Program-made: the position numbers and the translations under genes | Notes under the pieces: model-generated | What the model saw: only the letters and a program-made list of their open reading frames with translations | What the model was told of the DNA's origin: nothing | The model's database searches: none | IMG/VR virus record: IMGVR_UViG_3300038479_000056 | Span: 1 to 54,380 of that record | DNA: 54,380 bases | Source of the DNA: a virus | Strand: one strand, 5' to 3' | Shown here: in pieces, positions 7,188-15,875 of the stretch | How the letters are laid out: every line of letters begins with the position of its first letter | How positions within the stretch are numbered: the stretch's first letter is position 1

Positions 7188-9586
7188 CAACCGCACCCAA
7201 CAAGAGTAAGAGTCAATTTATGAAATGGGACAAAGTTGGTGATGTAGAAGAAATTGTCTGGTTCTTAAGAACGAATGATTTAACCCGCGGGGCAAACCGG
7301 GAGAAGATCAACCGACTCTTTAATGGGGGACTTCCGTACAGTAAAGCGCAAGAAGCTGAAAATTCAGTTAGTGTCAACCGCAATTTCCTGACTGGCCCAA
7401 ACATTCTCACATCGGGGCGAGGTCAATGGAACAATGCTTTCCTCAAGCAAAAGACCTATTTCGGGGTCAGTCTTGATTCCGGTCCGGTCAACAAGCGGCA
7501 AGAGGCCGGGGCCATCATCACGCGCAACATCAATCGGCAGTTGAAGAAATGCCGGGCGCAGATGGAGCAAATCCGGGCCGAAGGCGCACAAGTTATTTTA
7601 CACGGTATCGCGCCTAGCGGATTTAAAGACCGGCGCTGTCCCATTCTAACGTCTTTGCCGGTTGCGAGTCTTCTTATTCCTGATGAAACTGATTTGGATT
7701 TTGAGAACCTAGAGTATTTCGCCGTATTCCGGGAATGGACGCCCTACCAACTTTACGCGCTAACGCACGGGCCGAAGGTTGATCCTGGTTGGAACATGGA
7801 AGCCGTCCAAGCTGAGTGGGATTATGTTAAAGAACAGACCCGAAAAGAATTGCCCGGTAGCAACACCTTGCAATTTATGCCTGAAAGAATAATGGAGCTT
7901 GAAAAACAGGCTGCTCTTTGGGGCACAACCGCCGTGCCGACGGTGGACGTGTGGGATTTCTACTTTCGCGAGGCTGAGGACGGGCAAGGTTGGTATCGGC
8001 GCATCATGCTGGATTGGGGCGCGGCTGAGGGCGGTCTGAACGCGAACAGCGCCCAGCCTGAGAGCCGAAACGGAGCAGGCGAAAAAGATTACGGCGGGTT
8101 TCTTTACACCAGCGGCCAGCGTAAGTACGCCAACAGCCTGAGCGAGATTTTACAGTGCCAATTTGGGGATTGCAGCGCTGTGGCGCCGTTCAAGTATCAT
8201 TCCGTGCGGAGCCTGGGCTGGCTGCTGTGGGGCGTGTGCGAGATCGAGAACCGGTTGCGCTGCCGATTCACCGAAAACATGTTTATGAACATGATGTGGT
8301 GGTTTAAGTGCGCCAGCGGCGGGGACATGGCGCGGGTCAAGAAAGCCATGTTCGAGCAGATCGGGGTCATTCCCGCCGGCATAACGATGATGACGGAGAA
8401 CGAACGGTTTAAGCCCGACGAAAAGTTGTGGGCGGTTATGGTGGAGCAGATTGAAAAAACCATGAATCAAAGCGCGGGATCGTTCATGGGCAACCCGGCT
8501 GACATTGGCAAGGAAGAGACAGCCACGGGCACAATGGCGCGCGTTCACAGCGTTGGCCAGATGATGGGGGGGATGCTGACACTGGCCTACGAATACAGCA
8601 AATACAAGTATCAGGAACAGAGCCGCCGGTTCTGCATCAAAAACAGCCCGTATCAGATGGTGAAAGATTTTCGGCTGGCTTGCCTCAAAGACGGCCTGGA
8701 CGCGGAAATGCTGGATTCGAGCCGGTGGAACATCGAGCCAGACCGGGCTTTGGGCGACGGCAATAAGATTTTGGAAATGGCCATCGCGCAAGGTCTGGAA
8801 AACATCAGGAAAAACGCGACACCGGACGGGCAACGGCTCATTGACCATCAGTACGTCGTGACGCTGACGGACCGGCCCGACCTGGCCGAGGCGCTTTTTC
8901 CATTGCAAGGCCAGAAGAAGCTCAGTCCGAGCAGTCACGACGCGCAACTGGCCGCCGACAGGATTCTGCGCGGGCTGCAATTCGCCATTCCGTCCGAGGC
9001 CGTGCCGGAAGATTACGTCATGGTCTGGCTGGGCGACATGGCGGCCGTCATCAAGCAGATTCAAGGGACGGGCAACGTCGGCACGATGCCGGAACTTTTG
9101 GGCCTGGCCAACCTGGGCCAGCACATCGGGCAAGCCATTGGCCTGATGGCGAGCGGGCATGGCAAGGAGCCGGGGCACGGCCAGAAACGGGGCGAGGCCG
9201 AGGACATGCACAAGATCAAGCAGTATAAGGACGCCCTGGGCAAGATGATGAACCTGGTCAAAGGCTTCGCGCAACGGCTCCAAGAGCAGCAGCAAAAGGG
9301 CAACGGGCACGGACTCGACCCGGAGAAGATGGCCAATATTCAGACCGATCAAATGAAGGTCAAGGCCAAAATTCAACTTGGTCAGGAGAGCCACGCGGCC
9401 AAGACCGCGCAGCGGCAGGCTGCATTTGAGCTTGAGCAACGGCGGAAAGACCGTGAAAGCGAGGCGGAAACCCGGCGCCAGAATCAGCGGACGGGCCAGG
9501 AGATCGCGCATAAACACCTGGACAAACTGCTGGACGCCCACCACCGAATGCTGGGCGAAGGCGACGAAAGGACTCAACAGGATTAA
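7184..9586 (+). CDS. Portal protein
   Basis: The 800-aa protein sits between the terminase region and the scaffold and has the look of podovirus portals (P22/T7-like). It has an N-terminal helical region with SVSVNRNFLTGPNI, a central wing with VASLLIPDETD and FAVFREWTPYQLYAL, a stem/clip region around WYRRIMLDWG, and a long Gln/Lys-rich helical C-terminus. Twelve copies would form the DNA entry channel at one capsid vertex and dock TerL. The ATG at 7184 overlaps the previous stop. The TAA stop lies directly against the right end of TnpB element 2, so the insertion left the gene intact. Confidence 0.8.
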   Translation: MTTAPNKSKSQFMKWDKVGDVEEIVWFLRTNDLTRGANREKINRLFNGGLPYSKAQEAENSVSVNRNFLTGPNILTSGRGQWNNAFLKQKTYFGVSLDSGPVNKRQEAGAIITRNINRQLKKCRAQMEQIRAEGAQVILHGIAPSGFKDRRCPILTSLPVASLLIPDETDLDFENLEYFAVFREWTPYQLYALTHGPKVDPGWNMEAVQAEWDYVKEQTRKELPGSNTLQFMPERIMELEKQAALWGTTAVPTVDVWDFYFREAEDGQGWYRRIMLDWGAAEGGLNANSAQPESRNGAGEKDYGGFLYTSGQRKYANSLSEILQCQFGDCSAVAPFKYHSVRSLGWLLWGVCEIENRLRCRFTENMFMNMMWWFKCASGGDMARVKKAMFEQIGVIPAGITMMTENERFKPDEKLWAVMVEQIEKTMNQSAGSFMGNPADIGKEETATGTMARVHSVGQMMGGMLTLAYEYSKYKYQEQSRRFCIKNSPYQMVKDFRLACLKDGLDAEMLDSSRWNIEPDRALGDGNKILEMAIAQGLENIRKNATPDGQRLIDHQYVVTLTDRPDLAEALFPLQGQKKLSPSSHDAQLAADRILRGLQFAIPSEAVPEDYVMVWLGDMAAVIKQIQGTGNVGTMPELLGLANLGQHIGQAIGLMASGHGKEPGHGQKRGEAEDMHKIKQYKDALGKMMNLVKGFAQRLQEQQQKGNGHGLDPEKMANIQTDQMKVKAKIQLGQESHAAKTAQRQAAFELEQRRKDRESEAETRRQNQRTGQEIAHKHLDKLLDAHHRMLGEGDERTQQD

Positions 9587-10845
9587 AGTTCCCCGGCCTA
9601 AAGGCACGGGGATTTAGCCGAGTCCTTCACCAACACCAAATCGCCATGCGGAACGCACGATTCAGAGTCAATATCGACAGACCCGATGCTTTTAGCGGCT
9701 TTAATGCTCGCCGTCTCCGAAGCGTTGCACGCTATGGAGACAGACCGCGCCCGGATGTTCTTCGAGGCTTGGCGGTCTGCGTCGTCCTTGTGGCCGCACT
9801 TCTGACAACAGAAGCGCAAGCCTTTCCGGTTCGATGCCGAGACATGGCCGCAGGCACTACACCCACGGCTTGTGTTGCGGGGGCTGACGGACTCCAATTC
9901 GATTCCGACAGCAGCAGCCTTATAGGCGATCTTGAATCGCATATCGGCATACGGCCAGCGGTGAACTTTGGAACGGAGGTCTTTCCCCTTGCTCAGAGAA
10001 CTGTCTCGAATGTTCTCCAAGTTCTCGACCACGATGCGCCTTGCTCCAACCTCAACCGCGTAGCTGACCAGTGCCTTACTTGCCGTGTGGAGCAAGTGCG
10101 CGGTTACGGCAGCCTCATGCCCGGACATCCTTCGCAGGAGCCTCCGGGCACTTCTGGTGCCAACCGACTGGACAGCGGCGCGGGTGCGCCGGATACAAGA
10201 ACGACGGTGATTCAACACCCCGCCGTGGAAGAAAAATGGTTTGGCGTTTGCCGAGTTGGTAGCGACCAGCATTCGCTTGATGCCGAAATCACAGCCGACA
10301 ATGCAGCCCTCGGACTTCGGTTCGGGAATCTCGACTTCGTGAGCCAAGCAGAGAAACCACTGGTTGCCTATACGCTTGATCTTGGAGTCTTTCCAGTCGC
10401 CCTCTGGCAGTGGGCGGGAATCCACGACGGTCAGAAGTTCCCCCCAAAGTGTGATGCCTTTTTTGGTGCGATTGAAATCCCGCTTCCATACCGTCGGGAT
10501 AACGGCACGGGAAAACTTCGCAAGCCTCCAACGCTTGTTCGCCTTGGCGGTCTTGTAGGTGGCGCAGACGGTTTTGCAGAGGGAGCAGGCAAGTTGGGAA
10601 GGCAGCCCCATCTCTCGGAGGTTGGCGTAGTGAGCTTTTGCCAGTCGATTCGAGTTCAACTCCTCGGTCTTGAAGGCAATATCGGAAAGCCAGTTTGCAG
10701 CTTTCAGCCAAACAGCAAGCAATCCGTCAGCTTTTGTGCTGCCGGAAATCTTGAGCTTGACTGTGCGGATTGCTTTCACTACATTGAAGGCTACTACAAA
10801 GAAAAAACAATGTCAACCGAATTGCGAAGCGTGAAAAACAAATAA
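9587..10845 (-). mobile_element. TnpB element 2 inserted at the 3' end of portal
   Basis: Minus-strand element. The right-end hairpin (CCCCGTGCC..GGCCGGGG, bases 9591-9611) is followed by AACTTTAA, which meets the portal stop codon. The left end is marked by TTGAC (10846-10850 on the minus strand) touching the start codon of the next phage gene; a second TTGAC lies at 10812-10816. Removing the element would bring the portal stop, a CAGGA ribosome site and the ATP-grasp start into normal spacing. The boundaries are therefore good to within a few bases. No TnpA is present. Confidence 0.75.
9598..10779 (-). CDS. tnpB: TnpB RNA-guided nuclease (copy 2)
   Basis: The 393-aa TnpB has a complete RuvC triad: GCDFGIKR (D164), IVVENLEN (E252) and DADRQASKNI (D335). 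The zinc finger is C307-x2-C310 and C325-x2-C328. The start is GTG 10779 (MKAIRTVKLK), the expected TnpB N-terminus. The stop lies inside the right-end hairpin, as usual where the guide RNA overlaps the 3' end of the gene. The presumed guide, immediately outside the right end, would match the last codons of portal, so the enzyme could cut portal genes that lack the element. Confidence 0.92.
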   Translation of the reverse strand: MKAIRTVKLKISGSTKADGLLAVWLKAANWLSDIAFKTEELNSNRLAKAHYANLREMGLPSQLACSLCKTVCATYKTAKANKRWRLAKFSRAVIPTVWKRDFNRTKKGITLWGELLTVVDSRPLPEGDWKDSKIKRIGNQWFLCLAHEVEIPEPKSEGCIVGCDFGIKRMLVATNSANAKPFFFHGGVLNHRRSCIRRTRAAVQSVGTRSARRLLRRMSGHEAAVTAHLLHTASKALVSYAVEVGARRIVVENLENIRDSSLSKGKDLRSKVHRWPYADMRFKIAYKAAAVGIELESVSPRNTSRGCSACGHVSASNRKGLRFCCQKCGHKDDADRQASKNIRARSVSIACNASETASIKAAKSIGSVDIDSESCVPHGDLVLVKDSAKSPCL

Positions 10846-10849
10846 GTCA

Positions 10850-12142
10850 ATGCAGGATATTTCTCAAATTACAGCGTGCTTGATTTCGTCGGGATTATTC
10901 CAGCCTATGGCGCATATTTTAGCCACGAAATGCAAAAGGGTTTTAATCTGGTCGCCGGATGAAAGAGATTTTCCGTCCGTGAAACAGGCCAGCATGGGCA
11001 GCGGCTTTCCCGACATCGAACGGGTGCGGGAGTTTTGGCCGTTGAAGAACGAAATAAGTTGCTTCGTTTTTCCCGATGTCTCCATGCCCGGCCTGCAACT
11101 CGAATTGGAGTCCCAAGGATACCCCGTTTGGGGAAGCCGCAACGGGGTTGATCTGGAATTGAAGCGGGAACGGTTCATGGAGGTCTTGGGCGAGATCGGT
11201 CTGGACGTGCCGCCGTTCCATGTCTGTGCTGGCATGGACGAACTCCGGGCCTATCTCCGGGACAATGAAGATCAATTCGTCAAGATCAGCCGTTTCCGGT
11301 TCGACATGGAAACGCACCATTGGCGGAACTGGGCGATGGACGAGAGCTGGTTGGATTGGCTTGCTTACAGCTTAGGGCCGGTCAAGGACGTGCTTCGGTT
11401 CCTGGTCTTTGCCAAGATCGAGACCGATCTTGAAATCGGTGGCGACACGTTCAATGTGCGCGGGCAATGGCCGGGGCTGATGCTGAACGCTTATGAGTAC
11501 AAGGATTCCACCTTGTTTTCGGCTGTGACCAAGCGCGAGGAAATGCCGGAACAGATTCAGGAAATAATGACGGCACTGACACCGTACTTGACCGAGTGCA
11601 ATTACCGGAACCAGATCAGTTTCGAGGACAGGGTCAAGGGCGACAAACATTACTTCATAGATGCCACGATGCGCGGAGGTATGCCGAGTTCTGGCAGTCA
11701 GCAGCTTCTTTGGGGCAACTTTCCTGAGATCGTTTGGGCCGGAGCAAATGGGGAACTGGTCGAGCCGGTGCCGTGGGCAAAGTTCAGCTTGGAGTGCATG
11801 GTGACGGCGGAAGCCGGGGACGCGCCGTGGATAAAATGCGAGTTTGACCAGGCACTTTTCCCGTGGCTTCGGCTTTCGGATTGCGCCCTTATCAATGGCA
11901 TTCACTGTTTCCCCCAAGAAGAATCGCATGGAGGGGAACTGGGTTGGTTGGTGGCTCTTGGGGATAGCCCGCAGGAAGTCTTAGACGAGGCAAAACGGCT
12001 GGCTGATTTGCTCCCGGACGGGTGCGATGCCAAGTTGGAAAATCTGGTCGGCCTCATCAAAGAAGTCGAAACCGGAGAGAAAGCGGGCGTGCCTTTTACC
12101 AGTTATCCAATTCCAACTCCCGGAGAAGTAGTTGCCGAATGA
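10850..12142 (+). CDS. ATP-grasp domain protein (PurD/carboxylate-amine ligase-like)
   Basis: The 430-aa protein resembles ATP-grasp ligases such as phosphoribosylamine-glycine ligase. It has an N-terminal Rossmann-like part (MAHILATKCKRVLIWSP), a linker with WGSRNGVDLELKRERFMEVL and GLDVPPFHVC, a lysine strand (QFVKISRF) and a late FIDATMRGGMPSSG segment that could hold the metal-binding residues. ATP-grasp genes occur in other phages within head operons. Their product (peptide tag, nucleotide or capsid modification) is unknown. The ATG lies against the left end of TnpB element 2. The stop overlaps the region of the next start. Confidence 0.65.
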   Translation: MQDISQITACLISSGLFQPMAHILATKCKRVLIWSPDERDFPSVKQASMGSGFPDIERVREFWPLKNEISCFVFPDVSMPGLQLELESQGYPVWGSRNGVDLELKRERFMEVLGEIGLDVPPFHVCAGMDELRAYLRDNEDQFVKISRFRFDMETHHWRNWAMDESWLDWLAYSLGPVKDVLRFLVFAKIETDLEIGGDTFNVRGQWPGLMLNAYEYKDSTLFSAVTKREEMPEQIQEIMTALTPYLTECNYRNQISFEDRVKGDKHYFIDATMRGGMPSSGSQQLLWGNFPEIVWAGANGELVEPVPWAKFSLECMVTAEAGDAPWIKCEFDQALFPWLRLSDCALINGIHCFPQEESHGGELGWLVALGDSPQEVLDEAKRLADLLPDGCDAKLENLVGLIKEVETGEKAGVPFTSYPIPTPGEVVAE

Positions 12143-12143
12143 T

Positions 12144-12374
12144 ATGAACCCGCTCCCAAACCTGCCGCCAGTTCAGTCCGCGCCCGCGCCAGCCCCGGCC
12201 CATGACCATACCGTGCGCGAGGGCCAGACCTGTCCGACCTGCAACCGGGTCAAGGAATACGCTACGACCAAGCCGGGCGTGATGCCGGGGAAAGGCACCA
12301 AAATCCGTGTCATGGCGACCAAGAGCCGGGGCCGGAAACAGGCTAAGGACGCACGAAAGGTGCGTTTCTATTAA
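12144..12374 (+). CDS. Small hypothetical protein with one CxxC
   Basis: The 76-aa protein is Pro-rich at the N-terminus and basic at the C-terminus (SRGRKQAKDARKVRF), with a single CPTC pair near residue 32. It lies between the ATP-grasp gene and the methylase, with 1-base gaps on both sides, so it belongs to the same operon. The ATG at 12144 is preferred; a TTG at 12132 is possible. No function recognised. Confidence 0.55.
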   Translation: MNPLPNLPPVQSAPAPAPAHDHTVREGQTCPTCNRVKEYATTKPGVMPGKGTKIRVMATKSRGRKQAKDARKVRFY

Positions 12375-12375
12375 C

Positions 12376-13302
12376 ATGAAAAGACGCAATTTTTTAACAG
12401 CAAGTATGGTTGCCGCTCCGTTCCCTTGGTTCGGGGGAAAGTCTCGCGCTGCGGAGCTTATCTGGAGCCGTCTTGGACCGGTCTCGAATTACGTCGAGCC
12501 TTTCGCGGGATCGTTGGCCGTGCTGCTAAATCGACCGCACCCTCCCAAGGCAGAAACCGTAAACGATCTGGACTGCTACCTTGCAAACTTTTGGCGTGCC
12601 GTCGCCGCCGTGCCCGAGGAAGTGGCGCGCTGGGCGGATTGGCCGGTAAATGAAGCCGACCTGCACGCCCGGCATACCGAGCTAATAGCCGCGAAAACCG
12701 CGCATCGAGAGCGGATGCTGACGGAGCCGGATTATTTTGACGCACGGCTTGCTGGGTGGTGGGTATGGGGGCAGTGCGCGTGGATCGGAACTGGGTGGAC
12801 TGTAGAGAAATCTAGGCAATTGCCGCACCTCGGGGACGCGGGGCGCGGTGTGAACCGGCAGTTGCCGCACCTTGGGGACGCGTGTCAGGAGTATTTCCTG
12901 ACTCTCTCACGCCGCCTGCGCCGCACGCGTGTGGCGTGTGGTCATTGGGACCGCGTGCTCGGTGATAGCGTGACTTGGAGGCATGGCATGACAGGGATTG
13001 TGCTAGACCCTCCTTACGACCAGGGTGAGATGGAATACGCCTCGCACACGGGCCTTTCGAGCGAAGTGCGTCACTGGTGTCTTGAGAACGGAAATCACGA
13101 ACTTTTGCGCATCGCGCTGTGCGGTTTGGAAGGGGAACACGATTTGCCAGGCTGGGATTGCGTCCCGTGGAAAGGTCGAGGCGGCTACGGCTCACAGCGA
13201 TCCGAAGGAAAGAACGAAAACCGAAAACTTGAACGCATCTGGTTCTCTCCAAATTGCGTGCCGGCCTATGACCTTTTTTTCAAAGTAGCCCACTACCAAT
13301 AA
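12376..13302 (+). CDS. D12-class DNA adenine-N6 methyltransferase
   Basis: The protein transfers a methyl group from SAM to adenine in DNA. It has the D12/Dam layout: PFPWFGGKSRAAE at residues 15-27 (N-terminal motif with SAM loop), NYVEPFAGSLAVLLNRP at 38-54, and the catalytic DPPY at 211-214. A short tandem duplication (RQLPHLGDA, residues 147-155 and 161-169) lies in the middle. The 308-aa length is slightly above Dam. The ATG at 12376 follows GAAAGG. An inner ATG at 12406 also fits the domain start. It probably protects phage DNA from host restriction or marks DNA for packaging; the recognition site is unknown. Confidence 0.88.
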   Translation: MKRRNFLTASMVAAPFPWFGGKSRAAELIWSRLGPVSNYVEPFAGSLAVLLNRPHPPKAETVNDLDCYLANFWRAVAAVPEEVARWADWPVNEADLHARHTELIAAKTAHRERMLTEPDYFDARLAGWWVWGQCAWIGTGWTVEKSRQLPHLGDAGRGVNRQLPHLGDACQEYFLTLSRRLRRTRVACGHWDRVLGDSVTWRHGMTGIVLDPPYDQGEMEYASHTGLSSEVRHWCLENGNHELLRIALCGLEGEHDLPGWDCVPWKGRGGYGSQRSEGKNENRKLERIWFSPNCVPAYDLFFKVAHYQ

Positions 13303-13303
13303 T

Positions 13304-13582
13304 ATGCTTCGTTCACCCCGCGTTAAATTTGTTACAGGCCCGCACAAGGCTGCGTTTGAAACCATCGTTGCCAGCCAAGCCTTTGAAGAAGCGACTCTGG
13401 CCGCCCTACTCGAGTACCAAGCCAGTCTGCCGCTGGATTGCGACTTGAATCAAGCTGTTGCAGCTCATAACCAGATGGTGGGCGCGCGCCGGTTCCTGGA
13501 CACGCTTTGTTCCATCCACAAACCCGAAACCGTCCATAAACAGGCCGAACAAACCGGCTTGGACGAAACAGCAGGAGTATAA
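13304..13582 (+). CDS. Hypothetical protein in the head operon
   Basis: The 92-aa mostly helical protein (contains FEEATLAALLEYQASL and LNQAVAAHNQMVGARRFLDTL) is not recognised. Similar short helical proteins often sit just upstream of scaffold genes. It is separated by one base from the methylase and by 3 bases from the scaffold start. Confidence 0.6.
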   Translation: MLRSPRVKFVTGPHKAAFETIVASQAFEEATLAALLEYQASLPLDCDLNQAVAAHNQMVGARRFLDTLCSIHKPETVHKQAEQTGLDETAGV

Positions 13583-13585
13583 CCT

Positions 13586-14854
13586 ATGTCAGCCGCATTA
13601 GCCCCGCCCCCAGCCGCCCCAGCGCCAGCAGCCGCCCCGCCCGCTTCGACGCCACCAACACCCTCTTCCGCGCCGCCAGCGCCTTCTCCTGAACGAAGAG
13701 GCGGTTCGCTCCGGGAAGAAATCGGCGCGGACTTTGACGAGGCGGATAAGCCGCGTGAACGCGGCCCGGATGGCAAGTTCAAGCCCGCCGACTCGAAACC
13801 GCCTGACCCAAAACCAGTCGAGCCGCCACCCGAACCGAAGCCCGGTGAAGTCACGCCGCCGGCTCCGGAAAAGCCCAAAGGCCAGGAACGGACGGCGGAT
13901 CTGCGCGCCAGCCGTGATAATTGGCAGCGCAAAGCGACTGAGCTTGAGCCGAAAGTGGCTGATCTTGAGCGGCAACTGGCCGAGTTTCGCGCCAAACCGC
14001 CCGTGGACCCCGGCCCGATCCAAGCGCAACTAAAGTCGTTGCAGGACGAAAACGCCCGGTTGCAGGAGACGGTCAGGTTCACGGCCTATAAAGAGTCCAG
14101 GGAATATCTGGAAACGGTTAGGAAACCGCTGGATGACGAATGGGCGGCGACGGCTGAGGACATCAATGGGTTCACGGTCGAATTGGCCGATGGCACCAGC
14201 CGCCCGGTGACGACCACCGACATCATGCGTCTGGGCGATGCCAACCTGAACGGCAAACAGCGCCAAGACCTCGCCCGGGAATGGTTTGGGGATTCTGCCG
14301 CGGCGATCCTTGCGCACGTCAATAATCTGCGCCATTTGTCCACCAAAGAAGCTCAAGCCGTGGCCAATGCCAAAACCAAGGCGGGCGAGCGCCAGACACA
14401 AATGACCACGGCCAGGACGCAGCAGGACGCGGCTTTGGGCAATGAATATGTCCAGTCGCAGACCGCGCTCGCTACGAAATATCCGAAATGGTTTGGGCCG
14501 GACCCGGCTGATGCGCCCGGAAACGAATTGCTCACCAAAGGCTTTCATTACGCCGATGCGGTGTTCAACAATGCGCCGGTCAAACAGGAGAACGGGACAA
14601 TGGCCCCGCTGACGCCGCAACAGCGCGTGCGCCGGCTGGCCGTCATCCGGGCCAAAGCCGCCAATCACGACCGGCTCGCGGCCAGGGTCAAGACCATGCA
14701 GCAAACCATAGCTGATCTAGAATCGGATTTGGCTGAATTCGGCAAGTCTGTCCCTGGTGGCGGCACCGCTTCCGCTCCGGGCGCGGCACCCAAGTACAAG
14801 AGCCTGACTGACGAAATCAACGCGGACTTCGAGGCCGCAGACAGGAAACGGTAA
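13586..14854 (+). CDS. Putative scaffold protein
   Basis: The 422-aa protein starts with a long Pro/Ala-rich disordered stretch (about 40 residues), then SLREEIGADFDEADKPRERG, a second Pro-rich region, and a coiled coil around residues 105-175 (heptad-like LEPKVADLERQLAEF). The C-terminus repeats the early motif (SLTDEINADFEAADRKR). Disorder plus coiled coil, high charge and a position immediately before the co-chaperonin and capsid gene are what is expected of a phage scaffold, which shapes the prohead and is later lost. The assignment rests on context and composition. The stop overlaps the next ATG (TAATG). Confidence 0.7.
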   Translation: MSAALAPPPAAPAPAAAPPASTPPTPSSAPPAPSPERRGGSLREEIGADFDEADKPRERGPDGKFKPADSKPPDPKPVEPPPEPKPGEVTPPAPEKPKGQERTADLRASRDNWQRKATELEPKVADLERQLAEFRAKPPVDPGPIQAQLKSLQDENARLQETVRFTAYKESREYLETVRKPLDDEWAATAEDINGFTVELADGTSRPVTTTDIMRLGDANLNGKQRQDLAREWFGDSAAAILAHVNNLRHLSTKEAQAVANAKTKAGERQTQMTTARTQQDAALGNEYVQSQTALATKYPKWFGPDPADAPGNELLTKGFHYADAVFNNAPVKQENGTMAPLTPQQRVRRLAVIRAKAANHDRLAARVKTMQQTIADLESDLAEFGKSVPGGGTASAPGAAPKYKSLTDEINADFEAADRKR

Positions 14855-15204
14855 TGACCGATCAGCCCTACATGGATTGCACCCGGCCCATCACCCAGGT
14901 GCGTCCTTTGCGCGGCCAGGTCTTGGTCGAACTGTTACCGGCCCCGTTCCAGATCGGGAGCATCTCGCTCCCGCCACAGACCAAACACCGGGCCGGGGCT
15001 GGGGGCGCGCTGGTCCGGGAAATGGAGAAATACCCACTTTTGGAAGGGTTGGTCAGAGCTGTAAATCCAACGCCGGGGGAAAAACCGGAAATTGTTCTTG
15101 GAGATCGAATCTTATGTCGCTTTTATGCCGGAAAGAATTTACGACACGCCGGAAAGGAGTGGAAGTTGCTTAAGCTGACTGACCTTGAAGGGGTTTTTGT
15201 TTGA
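14854..15204 (+). CDS. GroES-like co-chaperonin
   Basis: The 116-aa protein matches the Cpn10/GroES beta-barrel: ITQVRPLRGQVLVEL at the start, then SISLPP before a flexible loop, GLVRAVNP, a GDRILCRFYAGK strand, and a final WKLLKLTDLEGVF like the GroES C-terminus. GroES caps GroEL. Some phages (T4 gp31 is the known case) carry their own co-chaperonin so that the host GroEL can fold a large capsid protein. Its place between scaffold and capsid gene fits that role. The long insert RAGAGGALVREMEKYP replaces the usual mobile loop region. A strong terminator follows. Confidence 0.8.
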   Translation: MTDQPYMDCTRPITQVRPLRGQVLVELLPAPFQIGSISLPPQTKHRAGAGGALVREMEKYPLLEGLVRAVNPTPGEKPEIVLGDRILCRFYAGKNLRHAGKEWKLLKLTDLEGVFV

Positions 15205-15532
15205 CCCCGACCCGATCCTGGGCCAGATTTGAACCGTCAGAATTGTTTGTTCTGGTGTGTTTGCCCCGGCTGCTGAGTGGTAGCCGGGGTTTTTATTGTT
15301 TTGCTCATGGCGTCTTTGCCTGTGACTGGCGGCATAGGCGCGATTGTAGGCTGTGAATTTTTCAGGATTGCGCAGTCGTGCTCGACGTTTGTGTTCTCTC
15401 CAATACGTTCTTTTTTGGTCTGCCGCCGAGCTTTCCGTTGCGCCGGGCCGCTCTGATTTTGGCCATTGATTTTGATTTTCCACCGACACGCCCACCGCGT
15501 CGGCCAAGAATAACTGCGTGTTTGTTTGGCAT
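15139..15532 (-). pseudogene. Small basic protein gene with a frameshift at an A6 run
   Basis: From ATG 15532 the frame encodes a basic N-terminus (MPNKHAVILGRRGG..SMAKIRAARRNGKLGGRPKK) like that of the gene at 48966-49415, then ends at 15362. The family-like continuation (TYWREHKRRARLRNPEKF then TAYNRAYAASHRQRR) lies in the +1 frame and runs to 15139. The switch falls at a run of six A (minus strand, 15411-15416); five A would restore one protein. A real indel, transcriptional slippage or programmed shift are all possible. The 3' part crosses the terminator hairpin, so the true end is unclear. Confidence 0.5.
15264..15294 (+). terminator. Rho-independent terminator after the co-chaperonin gene
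   Basis: Stem CCCCGGCT / AGCCGGGG (15264-15271 and 15282-15289) with a 10-base loop, followed by TTTTTATTG. It would end the plus-strand head operon before the capsid gene, so the capsid gene needs its own promoter or readthrough. Confidence 0.8.
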
Positions 15533-15595
15533 ATCATTAACCCAAACAATACAGATTGCGCTTTGGGTTTGCCAGAAAAATCGTAAAAAAAGAAT

Positions 15596-15624
15596 TTGAC
15601 GAATCAAATCACCAGTTCTAAGTT
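15596..15624 (+). promoter_or_regulatory. Candidate promoter for the capsid gene
   Basis: TTGACG, 17-base spacer, TAAGTT, with an A-rich tract just upstream (15585-15593). The -10 is poor but the -35 and spacing are good, and a promoter is needed here because a terminator lies between the co-chaperonin gene and the capsid gene. A similar candidate (TTGACT, 17 bases, TAAGCT) lies before the minus-strand virion operon. Confidence 0.35.
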
Positions 15625-15631
15625 CGCATCA

Positions 15632-15875
15632 CAAAGTCCGCTGGTAGCAATACCTGGGCGGACAATGCCGAGTCCAATCTCGGAAGTCTGCGACGACTTC
15701 ATCTCGAAGCGCGGTTTCAGACAAATCCCAAAATGGCCGAGCAAGGATGCCGGCCAAAGCGGGCCGCAAACGCCGTAGCGGTTCGCCTTAAAATGCGGCC
15801 TGGGTTCCCAACTCAGGATGAGGGTTCGCTCCTCACGAACGGCATGTCCCAACGCAGAACGTGTGTCGTTGCGGT
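15632..15875 (+). other. Structured leader without a recognisable gene
   Basis: The stretch has no convincing coding frame but several hairpins: CCGAG/CTCGG (15668-15683), GAAGT/ACTTC (about 15681-15700), GGCC/GGCC near 15735-15755, and CCTG..CAGG and GAGG/CCTC around 15800-15835. It lies between a candidate promoter and the capsid gene. It may be a structured 5' leader, a second intron-like RNA, or a non-coding RNA. No known RNA family was recognised. Confidence 0.35.

Noticed and set aside
12376-12410. Tat signal peptide (RRNFL) on the methylase
   Set aside because: A DNA methylase acts in the cytoplasm; there is no long hydrophobic stretch, and the catalytic domain starts right after it.
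15405-15420. dnaX-like -1 programmed frameshift on A AAA AAG
   Set aside because: The family-like continuation lies in the +1 frame, not -1. The -1 frame is open but its sequence does not look conserved, so it is recorded only as a frameshift.
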